A stretch of 64,000 nt of DNA from Loripinus fragilis (taxonomy: Eukaryota > Mollusca > Bivalvia > Lucinida > Lucinidae), in assembly GCA_964019695.1 (NCBI GenBank), contig OZ026530.1, positions 31,788,690 through 31,852,689 of the forward strand, given 5' to 3'. The notes beneath the pieces are model-generated. The model saw only the letters and a program-made list of their open reading frames with translations. It did not search any database and was not told the DNA's origin. Shown one piece after another: positions 43,683 to 55,512 of this stretch. The translations under genes and the position numbers were made by a program. How positions within the stretch are numbered: the first letter of the stretch is position 1; every line of letters starts with the position of its first letter.

Positions 43683-44217
43683 GTATTACTTGACTTTTCG
43701 CTTACTGTAAAGGCGGCAACTTTGATATTCATATCTGGGTGTGGTTCGGCTGTTTCATCTCCTAAGGAAGGGTATCAATGTTTTATTTATAATTTGGTGA
43801 ACAATAATAAGTTGTTTAGGCAGTGCAAACTTGCGTGCATTTCATGAAAATCCTACCCGTATACACACTGAACTCACGTTTATTAACCCTTAAAGCGCAT
43901 AATCACAAAAATGTATGTTTTTGTCGACCACTAAACTATTTGAAATATATAAACAGTGTGAATCCAACAGGAGCAGTCTAATGTTGGTCCACAATGCTTG
44001 CCTCCCTGCTTATGTTAAATAGACATTTTCAGATGCAGTTATTTTGCTGGCGTTTTAAGGGCTTAATAATGACTGAGGTTGTGGCACAAGATGATACAGT
44101 TACTTTTGAATAAAACCACGCCTCCTTTTCTGCTTTTACCTATGCGTAAGGTTGACTAGTTTCTTATTACGCATTCATGAGGCGCCGCCTTCACAGTAAG
44201 CGAAAAGTCAAGTAATT
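43683..44217. mobile_element. MITE with TTACTTGACTTTTCGC ends
   Basis: ATTACTTGACTTTTCGCTTA begins the left end and its complement closes the right end. The inverted repeat is about 34 bp. Another MITE sits inside it. Confidence 0.8.
43883..44069. mobile_element. TTAACCCTTAAAGCGC MITE (nested)
   Basis: TTAACCCTTAAAGCGC at the left and GGCGTTTTAAGGGCTTAA at the right. It contains the GGAGCAGTCTAATGTTGGTC hairpin remnant. A relative is at 52685-52893. Confidence 0.7.
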
Positions 44218-44319
44218 TTGGAGAGCAAAATTACCCGAAAACGGGTACCTGACAGCAGGCAATTTGTACATGTGTAAGTTATTCTATTAAGCTTACATTG
44301 TACTATTTTTGCTTATATA

Positions 44320-44895
44320 CTAGTCTAAAGTTCTAACCGGCCACGTGTGTATTTACCGATTTTCTGAAAAGCTGTAAGCAGGATATCAATTTCATTTGCA
44401 CTACCACATAGGCCAACCTGTCGGTAAACGATACCAGAAAACGGCTAAACAAAATGCATTAACTTGTATCCGTGAGGCTCTGCCGAATACACGTTCCCTC
44501 AATTTCAAAATTCACAAGAATATGCATTGGATGGTGGGGTAATTTTTGACACTTTGGCCAATAACAACGAGTCTAATGCAGATGAAGTGTTCATTTCAGC
44601 ACTTTTGTGTTCAGTATGAGTTTGGCTTTTGAAATGAAAACGTTTTGCGTGTGCAAGGTGGTTATTTCAAAAAGTCATGACTCACAAATTGTGCCAAAAT
44701 GCGAATTGTGAAAATCGGGGTACCACTATTCAAATTGGCATCCTGCATGTACTGTTGAACATTTTGTCAATATCTTTACTGTCTACAGTACATGATACGT
44801 CTGGCTATTTCGAGGTCCAAAAAGAGTAGTCATGTCATTTTACGTTAGGAAGAAAATTAATAAAATGCAGGTGGCCGGTTAGAACTTTTGGCTAG
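44320..44895. mobile_element. TA-target MITE, 576 bp
   Basis: CTAGTCTAAAGTTCTAACCG and its near-complement ending CTTTTGGCTAG are inverted over about 28 bp (GGCCACSTG at the inner side). Both ends are flanked by TA (44318-44319 and 44896-44897). Ends and target fit the Tc1/mariner type, but no transposase is present. Confidence 0.8.
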
Positions 44896-46611
44896 TATAC
44901 TATATCACCCAACAGTCAAATGATAACCAGTGGCAAGAATAAAAGGACAGTTAGTTTTATAGGTACTGTAGGCGAACGATAAATTGAAAGTAGCAACATA
45001 GATTCAGCAAAGTGGTCGACCATCTTACCCATGCGCTAAGCCAACAACGATAAATTGAAATGATAAAACAGTAGTATGTGTCTCCCCCAGGTCTTTTTTC
45101 TGGAATAGCCCTAAGGCCAAACAGAGTGTTTGAGCTGATCTGGATTCAAACCGTTTGGCCAGTTGGGAACCAAAGCAGTAAAACGTTTAAAAAAACACAT
45201 TCCAGTCTTATATATTGCCAAGCTCATCAGTGACCCTCTAATAGTTTTAAAATCCACAATGAGACCCACGATCCCAAAGGACAAGAAAATAAAATCTACA
45301 CTAAAGTGAAGGGCAGGGAGACGAAATGAGGGGAACTCATATACATACAATAAAACTGTGGGGGGGAGATGGCTTGTAATAAGACATACTTTGCACCCAT
45401 AGCACATTTTCTCCAATGTGCCAAAGTATTTACAGCAATAGACACTGTCCAATTACCAAAACATGCTATGACGTCACTCTCAACTTATCCTCCGCCAACA
45501 GTAAGTTTACATAGGTGTAGCTACAGTATACATACGTGTACAACACTCGTGTTTAATGCTTATCAACATGGTCATTTCCTATGTCACCATGGCCTGTCAC
45601 TTTATTTTAAAACAGCAAATAAATCAAGATGAACTGCACAGGTTCATTCAAGAAAAAAACTAATCATATGATGAAAACACAAGTATAAGCTTTTCAAAAA
45701 AAGAGTCCAGTTTCAAACCTTAACTTAAGTGGTCTGAGAGTACAGTGACCATTTGAAAGCGAAATTCTAGTAAATGTTTCAAACGATGAGCTAATAAAAT
45801 GACAAACCCAGCACATCGTCATCTCGTCCGCGTAGATGACGGTGAACTGGATGTGTCATTCTAGTGTTCTGACACAATGATGTAATATTCACAGAAAGGG
45901 CTGCCTCATGCTACACCACTCAGCCGGTGCTACCATACATGCAATCTGCACGCACATCGGCCAATTCCGTGGAATAAACCTCTGCCGTACATAGAAGTTC
46001 TATTTTTCATGGACTTTGATATCGTGACGTTGACGTCACAGAAACCATGCTAGCGCAATAACAAGTTTGATTGCAGCAAAACAAACGGTTGCAATATTTC
46101 ACGATAAACATCGTAAAAAAGAAGATGCTATAGCGATTATTTTGGGAAAAAACAACTTCCTTTATCCTGCTGATAAAACTTTTCGGAAAATCAGAATAAT
46201 CGATTTTTACAGGGCTGAAACCAACATGCTACAGAACTACTATTCGCCGCTTCATTTTCGGCGAATAAAATGGAGCTTTTTGGTACACAGTATTACGCGT
46301 AGTGCTCCTTACATACACCCGAGCCATGATTGGATTCTCGAATTGTGGCGGACTTTCCCGAATGCCATACATGTTGTAAACTTAGTCAATCTTAATGTGC
46401 TACCATATAGGTTGCAAACTTAGTCAATTATAACTCGAAGCCAATATCATATCTCGCTCAAATCTCGCCTCGAACGTTAATATTCAAGCGTTTCGCGAGA
46501 TTCGGTTCCGTGTATATTTTCTTTTGAGACCCTCAAAACGATGCCAATAAAGTGTTTAAAATGAATGTTGTAGTTTTTTTTGTTGTAATCATTACATGTA
46601 TCGCAGGAAAT
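44896..46611. other. Intergenic stretch before the GPCR gene
   Basis: It has a GGCCAAAC/GTTTGGCC hairpin at 45115-45160 and a TGACGTCA word at about 46031. A 118-codon frame at 46067-46423 has no recognised domain. No gene can be supported. Confidence 0.45.
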
Positions 46612-46661
46612 GTACAAAATATAGAACATGTGCAAATTGCACATGTTTCATAATTTTGTAC
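46612..46661. repeat. 50 bp hairpin upstream of the GPCR start
   Basis: GTACAAAATATAGAACATGT pairs with the segment ending TTTTGTAC. The centre ACATGTGCAAATTGCACATG is nearly spacerless. It lies 120 bases ahead of the ATG, so it could affect transcription or sit in the 5' UTR. Confidence 0.7.
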
Positions 46662-46781
46662 ATGTCAGCGATCACACGCAGCTGTGTATCTTTAATTAAT
46701 TAGCCACTCTGATTTGCAGCCATACAACTATATATTAACAAATTATTCCAATAAAGTTAATCATTACCGCTCATAACGAGC

Positions 46782-47497
46782 ATGGGGACGTTTAGCGAGA
46801 AGTTTCAGGAAGTCATCTTGCCTGTTATCATTGTGTTTTCTGTTTATCAATTTATAGGATTTTTCGGAAATATATCAGTGTTATATATTTTCTCTGTGCG
46901 GTATCCGAAAACCCGTTTCCGGCTCCTAGTACTCGTGCTAAGTGTGGTTGATTTTATAAGTTGCTGCACAACGGTTCCCATGGAAACCATTTCTACATGG
47001 CTTTGGTTCGAGTCACCATCAGTCGTGCTGTGCAAGTCGAAAAATTTCTTCGTGCAGCTCACGGGATTATCTGCAATGTACATGTTATTTGTGACAGGTG
47101 TCTATAAATACAGGCAGATCTGCAGACCCTTTGCGACGCAGATGAGCCAAAATTTGATCATCGCGTTGTGTTGCGTTGGATTTTCAATGGCCTTGCTTTT
47201 TGCCGTGCCAGCCGTCATTCTATGGGATATTAACATTCATACAATTTATGTACACAATGTGAGCGAGGAAGCGTTCATTTGTGAAGTACATTCGAGCTAT
47301 CAAAACACTATCTACCCACTTCTATATAGAGGCTTACTCTCGGTATTTACAGTTTTGTTGCTGGTTACAATTATATTGTATGCATGCGTTGCCAAGGTGA
47401 CGATTTTACATGTAAGACGCTTAAAGGGCCCACGTAAACCATCAAAATTGACATTTTTCGTCAACCCAGCCTTTGTGAAAGATGGAATATGTATCAG
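46782..47497 (+). CDS. Class A GPCR, exon 1 (TM1-TM5)
   Basis: 238 codons plus two bases, ending at a donor ATCAG|GTACAT. TM1 covers about residues 12-38, with N30 in GFFGN. TM2 has LSVVDF (D57). TM3 starts at C84, which can pair with C167 in the second outer loop. TM4 is about 124-148 and TM5 about 178-205 with Y200. The usual DRY at the end of TM3 reads YKY (108-110), followed by RQICRPF, so Asp and Arg are both replaced. TM4 lacks the usual Trp. The reading frame continues into intron for 40 codons, which explains the longer open frame to 47615. Start: the first ATG before TM1, with a short N-terminus of about 10 residues and no signal peptide. Ligand unknown. Confidence 0.88.
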
Positions 47498-48448
47498 GTA
47501 CATAAATATACATTCTTATATATACTTAAAGCCAAAAGTAACTTTACACTGTTATTATATATACCTTTTCTGGGTATCGGTGAGTTGTATTTTAAATGTG
47601 TTCAATTCATATTAAAGTTCAATCAATTAATCATATGACAGTTGAAATCCATGGTTTTGCTATCAAGAATGCAACCACAATGCCCTAATGAAAGAAGCAA
47701 GGGGGCAAAATAAACTTTACCAAAACGCATTACTTTTGATGTGTTACTGTAGCTTTGCGATTGGACAATTTTTAATTTTAAAGAGCCAGTCTGAAAAAAC
47801 AGGCTATTGAATTATTGTTTAAAGTTCAAATTAGCCCGGATCACCCTTCGAGTAAGACAAATTAGAGTTGTGTTTTACGTACATACTCCTTTTTGTGAAC
47901 AGTATAGTGCTTTCAATGGAATTTCCCATAAGAAATTGTTTGCCGTTTTATTTCCAAACCGATGGATATTTTTATCAGATCATCTTGTCACATACTCAAG
48001 GCAGATGTCCCAACAAATCACTGATAAAAAAAATCAAATGGCATCTGAGATAAAGCTTTCAGCAGGGACTAAAGTTTACTATTGTTTTAGTTCAAAGGGA
48101 GATAATTTCAAAGTGAACCAACTTTGAGATGTTGCCAAAAACAAACTATATGTCAGAGACAAAATGTCTTGCAGTATTTTAATGGGCATTCGATGGCTCT
48201 TAAAAAAGCGTGTTCAAATCCTAGGTTTACTTTGTATTTTTTTAGGAAATGTTGATTTTGTGCTTTTAATGAAAACACAGATAGCTCAAAAGAAGATTAA
48301 TTTACCTAAGTTGTTTGTCGTGAATTAGGTTAGGGCGGATATCAGCAACTCATTGCAATATTTAGTTTGGTTAAATTAAAAACAGTAAAGATATATTTGG
48401 TAGTTCAAAGTGTAAAGTTACTTTTGGCTTTAAGTATATATATATATA

Positions 48449-49972
48449 CACGGCGTCAAAAGTTAAGCACCACCTAAGGACCTCGGACGGTCTCAATGAA
48501 GGATTGCCCATAAAATTGTTGAGAAAAGTTTCAAAGAAAATGATATTTTTACCATGAAAAAGATAGAAGGTTCAAATCTCGAATTATCCGCAAAAGTGTT
48601 TTTTTCTCTTTGGATAAGTACCAGTTAAAGAATATAGGTTGAAATCTCTGTTTTGCTATTCAACATAGGAAATAGAAAACGTTTTACTGAAGTGCTCCCC
48701 CCGTGACCAAACTAATCCTTTTGCATACAGTTGTAGTTTTACATTTCACACATCATACAAAAAATGGCACGCTTGGTCACGGGGGGAACGCTGTCAAAAT
48801 GCTCAAAAACTATTTATTATAAAACATATTAGGAACTAATACTGTACAAAACTGTAGGTAAATATCAATTTACAATCACATGTATCAGGGCTTTAGTTAT
48901 GATTATATACTGAGTAATTAATTGTCTTATTTCTCAACCAAAACATGTGTTGTGGGTACTCATAAGAACCGTCGCAATAAGACGAGTCTCTTGAGCACCA
49001 AATTATCGGTTAAATCGAATGAGTAGGATAAGATTTACAATTTTACGCTCAAAAAGTGTGTTTATGTAGAGTGTTGTATGCAGGTATGATACACCTAAGT
49101 GAACAGGCCAAACTGATTGAACTTGAAACATAACAGGTAATAGTAAAAAGTCATGGACTGCATACTTATTTAGAAGAAAAAATTAAATCTTCTCAAGCTC
49201 AATTTTATGGAAACTGATCATTTTCGTCTCACGTTTTAGGCTGCAAACATGATATTTCCGTGTATTTAGGTACCTGGCGAAACTTTGACTTTCTGTGAAA
49301 TAAAATTCGGTCACAAAAATTACCCCACCCCATAAACCCTGTAGTCCTGGCATTAATGTGCAATATTTTTCAAATACTTTTCTTTTGCTAGGTGCACTAA
49401 ATGTAAGGGTTTGATTTAAGCACAAACATATAGTTGTCAATAATGCATCAGAATAGCCACAGGCTATCAAAATTTGAGCAGATTGAACAGGAGTCTGTTC
49501 GAGGTCCTTTATTGCTGAAACAATTTTCAAACTACCGTGAAGTTATTTTATTGAAAATGGAAAATCTTCATCTGCTGTGTAACTCTGCATAAATATTTAA
49601 ATGAAAACATTGAAAATACATGTGATATTCAGATTTGTTACAAAAGCATGTGTTTTCGCGACTTATCAAAACTTCTCCCTATCACCCTGACATCTTCAAG
49701 AAGTAGCCCCCAGCATCTTGAAGCAAATTTAGTGACTTTCGCACAAAATTTTAAACACTTGTTCATGTAGGAAAATTTGCAATAAAAATCAGTTTACCCC
49801 CATGTGCTTTTTAAGGAACTCACCATCACATATTTTGAAAAATAGCATGATTGTGCCAATATCTTATCCCTATATGATGCATTTATCTTTATTTATTAGG
49901 TTTGTTTTCATCACATAACCCTACTCTTAAAAGCTTAGCTACGAAGTAAGTGGTGCTTAACTTTTGACGCTG
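48449..49972. mobile_element. 1.5 kb TA-target non-autonomous transposon in the GPCR intron
   Basis: The ends are CACGGCGTCAAAAGTTAAGC and its complement (GCTTAACTTTTGACGCTG), inverted over about 25 bp and flanked by TATA on both sides. No transposase frame is present; the 115-codon minus frame has no catalytic triad. Inside are a hairpin GTGCTCCCCCCGTGACCAA paired with TTGGTCACGGGGGGAAC (48700-48790) and a piece shared with 5493-5525. It is likely of Tc1/mariner type. Confidence 0.85.
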
Positions 49973-50080
49973 TATATATTTGATTAACCCCATTGCCCAC
50001 GCAAATAACACGGGACACAACGCGTTGTGTTTAGTGATATACTATTTGTGTGTGTTTTTCTTTCATGAAAAATGTGTTTG

Positions 50081-50387
50081 CATTCGTGGATTCAGAAATT
50101 TCGTCGGAAGGGGAAGGGTCCAGGACCAAAGTTTTGACAAAGTTTTTTGTTATTTTTCTTAGTCATCACAACTTATTTTATCGAGGACGATACTCAGCAA
50201 ACCAACCGGGCCAACATCTGCGTTTTGCTGGCATACCGATGATGGCCTGACACTGAATGCTGGCTGGGTAGATTTGTGATTTTCCATAGGGTCTACTATA
50301 CCAGAATTCCTAAGGATATATACTACTTTGAGATTGTCCAAGGGGGAGGGGGTCTGAACCCTAGCCCCTCTTCTGGATCCGCACATG
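50081..50387. mobile_element. GGATCC-ended MITE, copy 4
   Basis: It starts CATTCGTGGATTCAGAAATT and ends TTCTGGATCCGCACATG. The middle has the TTTTGCTGGCATACCGATGA and GAATGCTGGCTGGGTA module also found in copies 3 and 5. Confidence 0.8.
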
Positions 50388-50556
50388 TGGAATAGGTAAC
50401 CTAGTACACGACGTGGAGAATATTGTTGTTCTGGGGCTAAAAAGCAAACCACTAAATCTATATATTAAGTAGTATTGTATGCTACTATGGGGACCAGGAC
50501 TTTTAAGCCTGAAAATAACTTGTTTTTTTAGGATAAAAATTCCCGTTCCCATAGAT

Positions 50557-50822
50557 GGCTATCCTGGTAAGCTTGAATGACTAGCTGTGAATAACTTAGT
50601 TTATTTTAGGGTTTTTCTGACTGGACTTTGATTGTGATAGTTTGCTGGTCCTGGACTGTTGAGAATGACTGTGAGGGTTACTCTGGAAGGGCCAGTAATT
50701 CTCAAGAGTTCAGGAAATTATCGCAATCAAACATCAGCTAGAAAACTCCACATTAAACTTAGTTACTCTCCACAGTCCAGGACTAGGAAACTATCGCAAT
50801 CATAGGCAAACCAGAATAGCCC
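50557..50822. mobile_element. MITE with GGCTATYCTGGT ends
   Basis: GATGGCTATCCTGGTAAGC at the left and AACCAGAATAGCCCTA at the right. Inside, GTCCTGGACTGTTGAGAA and CTCCACAGTCCAGGAC form a second inverted pair. Confidence 0.65.
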
Positions 50823-51600
50823 TATAATTAACACTGTCGCGTAACTTGAGGGTTTTCTTTGTGCTTTAACAACTGCAAAATCTATGGTGAAGGTTTGGCG
50901 CAAAAAATCATTTTAGCTCCCATCCTCCCCGGTGGCTCAGGCTGCTGTTCGTTATGAGGCGGTGGTTCTGTTGTTGTTGATTTATTGTTTATTGCTGCTT
51001 CCCTTGTTTGTGAGGGTTCTGTGTTTGGTCTGTGTTTGTTATTCAATACTTTATGTCATTCTAATTTTGCAAATCATCTTGATGGGAAAGAGAGAGCTGT
51101 TTGCTTTACTTTATCTGTCTTCCTGATGTCTTGTGACTTTGTGGTCTGTGTTTTTTCTTCACTGTGCCGTGGATTGGTCTGCATTGTGTAATTTTGGTGT
51201 TTCCTGATCAAACACATCTGCTTTTTTCTTGTGTTGGCTCATTTTTATTCGGCTTCCATAGAGACTCTCATCTGAGTTTCACCAAAGATTAGCATTCAAA
51301 TCTTGTTACATGACTGTGGCGAAACAAAGAAAGGGGCTCGTAACTAATAGGTAAGCAAATTCAAACAAGTCTCAGACTTTTTTCTGTATTCCCTTTTAAA
51401 TGCAATACCTTGTATTTATGATGTATGGGGTGTATCTTGGTGTACTTTATATTTGAATACAATGATTTGGTTTACACTTACTAACAGGAAGTCCAAACTG
51501 AAGATAATCACTGTTTAAGCCTTGGATGGGCCTTGCCAAAGTCTTACATATATCTCGTATTATTGATGTACTAAATCTTACATTTTTTGATTATTTACAG

Positions 51601-52684
51601 CCCGTATATAGACCCGAGATGCGATGATACCAATCGTTCAAATAACAGCACGAAAATGATAGATGAAATGTCTGAACCTACAAATATCCAGCCTCATGGA
51701 GATGTTGTATTAGATGAATATAAAGACTTCAATGTATCCAATCAATTCCAAGGAGCTGGTGTAACAACTAAGTATGCAGAAGATAACAACACTGTAAACT
51801 GTGATAAACAAGGAAAAGCTACTGTAGCATCTAAATCTGGTGTAACAACTGGTAGTGCAGAAGAACCAAACAACATAAACTCTAAAGAACAACGAAAATC
51901 TATACTACCATCTACAGAAGGTGTAACAACTAAACGCACAGGAGATACACGTATTGTACACTCTAAGCAACTAAGGGAAACTATTCAGACCTCTGCATGT
52001 GGTGTAACAACAAAGCATACAGAAAAGGCAGTTATTGTAAATTCTAATGAACAAGGAGAAAATAATGTAACAACCGAATCTGGCGTGACAACTGTATACG
52101 CAGATGATACAAGTATTGAAAACTCTAAAGGACATAGTGATACTGGTGTAGCATCTAAATCTAGCGGTACAATCGAGTATGTTGTCGATACAAGTATTGT
52201 TAAGTCTAAAGAAACTTGTGTAACATCTAAATCTGGAGAACAAGATAACTATAAAGAAGACTCAAAAGAGGTAGAAAAAGCTAGGGTAACATCTAAAACT
52301 ACTTTCGAAACAACAGAGCTACACGGAGGTGGTGCAACTTTCAAGCATAAAATACCTATCGTTCCACCACAATCTACAAGACCAGTAGTTACATCGCTGC
52401 CTTCTGTCTCACACCTGACTCCGGCACAAATCAGAAAAGTTATAATCATGGTCATTATCGCTGGGACATTTTCATTGACGTTTATCATGGCGTTAACGTT
52501 TGGTTATGTATTCGCACTACGTGATTACAAGGATTACTCGTCTATTAATGACATAGTTCTAATGTTCTGTTGTTATAGGTTCTACTTCATCAACTACGCT
52601 TTGAATCCTGTCGTTTATTTTGCTCTGGACAGCTGTTTCAGAAAGGAAGTGACGAGAATTATTTTCTGTTCCAGAAACGAATGA
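51601..52684 (+). CDS. Class A GPCR, exon 2 (third loop, TM6, TM7)
   Basis: It continues the frame of exon 1 to a stop, giving 599 residues in all (this exon from S239). Residues 240-513 are a hydrophilic, Ser/Thr/Lys-rich third cytoplasmic loop. With the end of exon 1 the loop is about 300 residues, far longer than is usual. TM6 is about 518-545 and lacks the CWxP motif. TM7 is about 557-580 with N574-P-V-V-Y578, the conserved NPxxY. A CFRKEV segment follows, and a short tail of about 18 residues ends the protein. Large Ser/Thr-rich loops commonly serve as phosphorylation and scaffold sites; that is inference here. Confidence 0.88.
51758..52234 (+). repeat. Coding minisatellite, six units of 81 bp
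   Basis: Units start at 51758, 51839, 51920, 52001, 52082 and 52163. The first five are exactly 81 bp and the last is 72 bp. Each encodes 27 residues beginning GVTT (SGTI in the last). The consensus is GVTT, then an acidic stretch, then (V/I)-N-S-K, and ends in a Ser/Thr-rich stretch. Divergence between units shows that the array is not newly formed. Confidence 0.92.
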
Positions 52685-52893
52685 TAACCCTTAATGCGCC
52701 AATCGCAACAAAAGTCGTCTGCTTTTCACATCTGCTAAAATGTTTAAAAAGCCTCTATAGGAGCAGTCTGTTCTGGGTCCACGCTGTTTGCTTCTATACT
52801 TGATTTGTCAGTAATGCAAGGCAATTATTTGCAACAGATGACTTCAGCAGACGACATTTTCAAATGCTTTTTTTTCTTGGCGCTTTAAGGATC
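52685..52893. mobile_element. CCCTTAATGCGCC MITE just after the GPCR stop
   Basis: TAACCCTTAATGCGCC stands directly after the stop codon, and GGCGCTTTAAGGATC closes the element. The middle has the GTCGTCTGC/GCAGACGAC inverted pair and GGAGCAGTCTGTTCTGGGTC. If transcribed it forms the start of the 3' UTR. Confidence 0.75.
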
Positions 52894-52985
52894 ACCCAGG
52901 TGAACCGCATGTCTAGATCTCGGAGGGTGTTGGCTATCGGAGGTAAACAAAGATTTTTTGGGTTGGACATGGTCTGTATTGAGAC
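52894..52985 (+). repeat. Dispersed repeat, inverted partner at 59215-59305
   Basis: ACCCAGGTGAACCGCATG through CGGAGGGTGTTGGCTA to GGTAAACAAA matches the reverse complement of the partner. Confidence 0.7.
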
Positions 52986-53282
52986 GATTTTATTTCATTT
53001 AGAGTCATTTTGAGGGATAAGAACAACATATTGGTCGATAGTATACAGAATGATGATAACTATGAAAACATTACATGTTTGGGAACTTAATCTGTTCGAG
53101 TTTAAATTGCATTTGAATTCGGAAATGCAGTAATTTGGACGAATATTTCGAATTCATCAGTTAATATTCATATCTATTATTTTATTTTTACTTTATTCAC
53201 ATCCACCGCTGGAATGTATAACCTCTCTTTGGAATGAATCAGTCAAATACAATTCAAAAATACATGTAAAACATTTATTTAT

Positions 53283-53516
53283 TTGCCATTTCATGACGGT
53301 GGTATCATGTTTATGGGTAGCTTTCCGTTCGGAGGTATGTTGGGTAGCTGTCGGAGGGAAGACATGTGCATGTTAACATTGATTACGGAGAAGGGCAAAT
53401 TGATTATGCTCATTAAACAAGCTCTCGCATACGGAAACAAAAGTGTAACACTCAAACACTTTCAAAAACAACTGGTTCGATTGGCGGGGAACATATCAAA
53501 GGAGAAACAAGCTTAA
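53283..53516 (+). CDS. Small unrecognised ORF ending at a poly-A signal
   Basis: A 77-residue frame whose second half (ITEKGKLIMLIKQALAYGNK...) looks helical and is not low-complexity. The stop TAA overlaps an AATAAA at 53516-53521, which suggests the end of a transcript. It could be the last exon of an unseen gene or chance. No domain recognised. Confidence 0.25.
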   Translation: MPFHDGGIMFMGSFPFGGMLGSCRREDMCMLTLITEKGKLIMLIKQALAYGNKSVTLKHFQKQLVRLAGNISKEKQA

Positions 53517-53769
53517 ATAAACCAATTTGTTAGAGTTTTTGTTCAACACTGAATGGGTGTTTTGTGCATTAGTTTGCTTTGTTTGTTTTAGCCTTATCTA
53601 TTTAGCCCTTTGCATCACATTAAAGTAACAGCGCAGTAACATAACATGCCAAAACATTATACTAAGAAATGGACACATACCTTTTTGTGAAAGTGACGGA
53701 TCAAGTAGCAATGCAATAAGTATACCAGATGTTTAGACGAGCACCTGTACGGTCTAATCAGTCTTCACT
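53517..53769. other. Spacer
   Basis: Unique-looking AT-rich DNA before the pyrimidine tract; nothing recognised. Confidence 0.4.
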
Positions 53770-55434
53770 AGATGCATAAATTTTACTCTCTCTTTCTCTA
53801 CTCTCTCTTCTCTACTCGCACTCCTTCTCTTCTCTCTTTTTCTCTACTCTCTCTTCTCAACTCGCACTCCTCTACACTCTCTTCTCTATTCGCACTCATT
53901 CTCAGCTCTCTCTTCTCTACTCGCAATCCTTCTCTACTCTCTCTTCTCTACTCACACTCCTTCTCTATTCCCTCTTCTCTACTCGCACTCCTTCTCTACT
54001 CTCTCTTTCTCAATTCTCTCTTCTCTACTCGCACTCCTTCTCTACTCTCTCTTCTCTACTCGCACTCCTTCTCTACTCTCACTTTCTCTACTCGCACTCC
54101 TTCTCTACTCGCACTCCTTCTCTACTCAGACTCCTTCTCTCTACTCGCACTCCTTCTCTACTCTATCCTCTCTACTCACACCCCTTCTCTACTCTTTCTT
54201 TCTCTACTCACACTCATTCTCTACTCGCACTTCTCCTCTGATCACACTCATTCTCTAATCTCTCCTCTCTACTCGCACTCTTTCTCTACTCTTTCTCCTC
54301 TACTCGCACTCTTTCTCTACTCGCACTCTTTCTCTACTCTCTCTTTTCTACATGCACTCCCACTACTCTCCCTTTTCTACTCGCACTCTTACTCTACTCG
54401 CAATCCTTCTCTACTCTCTCTTTCTTTACTCTCTCTTCTCTACTCGCATCCCTTCTCTACTCTCTCTTTCTCTACTCGCACTCCTTCTCTACTCTCTCTT
54501 TCTCAACTCTCTCATCTCTATTCGCACTCCTTCTCTACTCTCTCTTCTCTACTCGCACTCCTTCTCTACTTTCTCTTCTCATTTCTCTACTCGCACTTCT
54601 TCTCTAATCTCTATTTCTCTACTCACACTCATTCTCTACTCTCTCTTACTCTACTCGCCCGTCTTCTCTACTCTCTCTTCTCTACTCGCACTCCTTCTCT
54701 ACTCGCACTCCTTCTCTACTTTCTCTACGCTCTCTTCTCTACTCACACTCCTTCACTACTCTCTCTTTCTCTACTCGCACTCATTCTCTACTCTCTCTTT
54801 CTCTACTCGCACACATCTCTACTTTCTCTTCTCTCTCTTCTCTAATCGCACTACTTCTCTAATTTTTCTTTCTCTACTCGCACTCCTCCTCTACTCTCCC
54901 CCTTTCTCTACTCTCTCTTCTCTACTCGCACTTCTTCTCTAGTCTCTCTTTCCCTACTCTCTCTTCTTTACTCGCACTCATGCTCTACTCTCTTTTTCTC
55001 TACTCTCTCTTTTCTACTATCTCTTCTTTACTTGCACTCGTTCTCTACACTCTCTTCTCTACTCGCATTCCTTCTCTACTATCTCTCTCTTAACTCTCTC
55101 TTCTCAACTCGCACTCCTTCTCTACTCGCATTCCTTCTATTGTCTCTCTTGTCTAGTCGCACTCCTTCTCTACTCGCACTCCTTCTCTACTCTTTCTTCT
55201 CTACTCGTACTCCTTCTCTACTCGCACTCCTTCTCTACTCGCACTCCTTCTCTACAAACACTCCTTCATTTCTCGCACTCTTCTACTTGCACTCCTTCTC
55301 TACTCGCTCTCCTTTTCTAATCGCACTCCATCTACTCCCACTCCCACTACTCACACCCCCTCAACTCGCACTCCATATACTCGCACTCCCTCTACTGGCT
55401 CTTTCTCTACTATCTCTTCCTCTACCGGCTCTTT

Positions 55435-55512
<78 letters not shown>

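Larger units (their letters stand above)
47498..51600 (+). other. 4.1 kb intron of the GPCR gene
   Basis: It begins GTACATAAAT and ends GATTATTTACAG. The codon split across the junction (AG + C) restores a serine and keeps the frame. It contains a 1.5 kb transposon and at least two MITEs. The stretches 47616-48440 and 50823-51580 have no recognised feature. Confidence 0.8.

Noticed and set aside
43656..43847. 63-codon ORF with a signal-peptide-like start
   Set aside because: It spans the left end of a MITE, and its hydrophobic stretch is partly the terminal inverted repeat.
46067..46423. 118-codon ORF upstream of the GPCR
   Set aside because: No domain, no splice sites that would join it to the GPCR exon in frame, and no repeat support. 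It could be real but nothing shows it.
47498..47615. Exon 1 of the GPCR as a complete 277-residue protein
   Set aside because: It would lack TM6 and TM7. A consensus donor at 47498 and an in-phase acceptor at 51600 lead to an exon supplying both.
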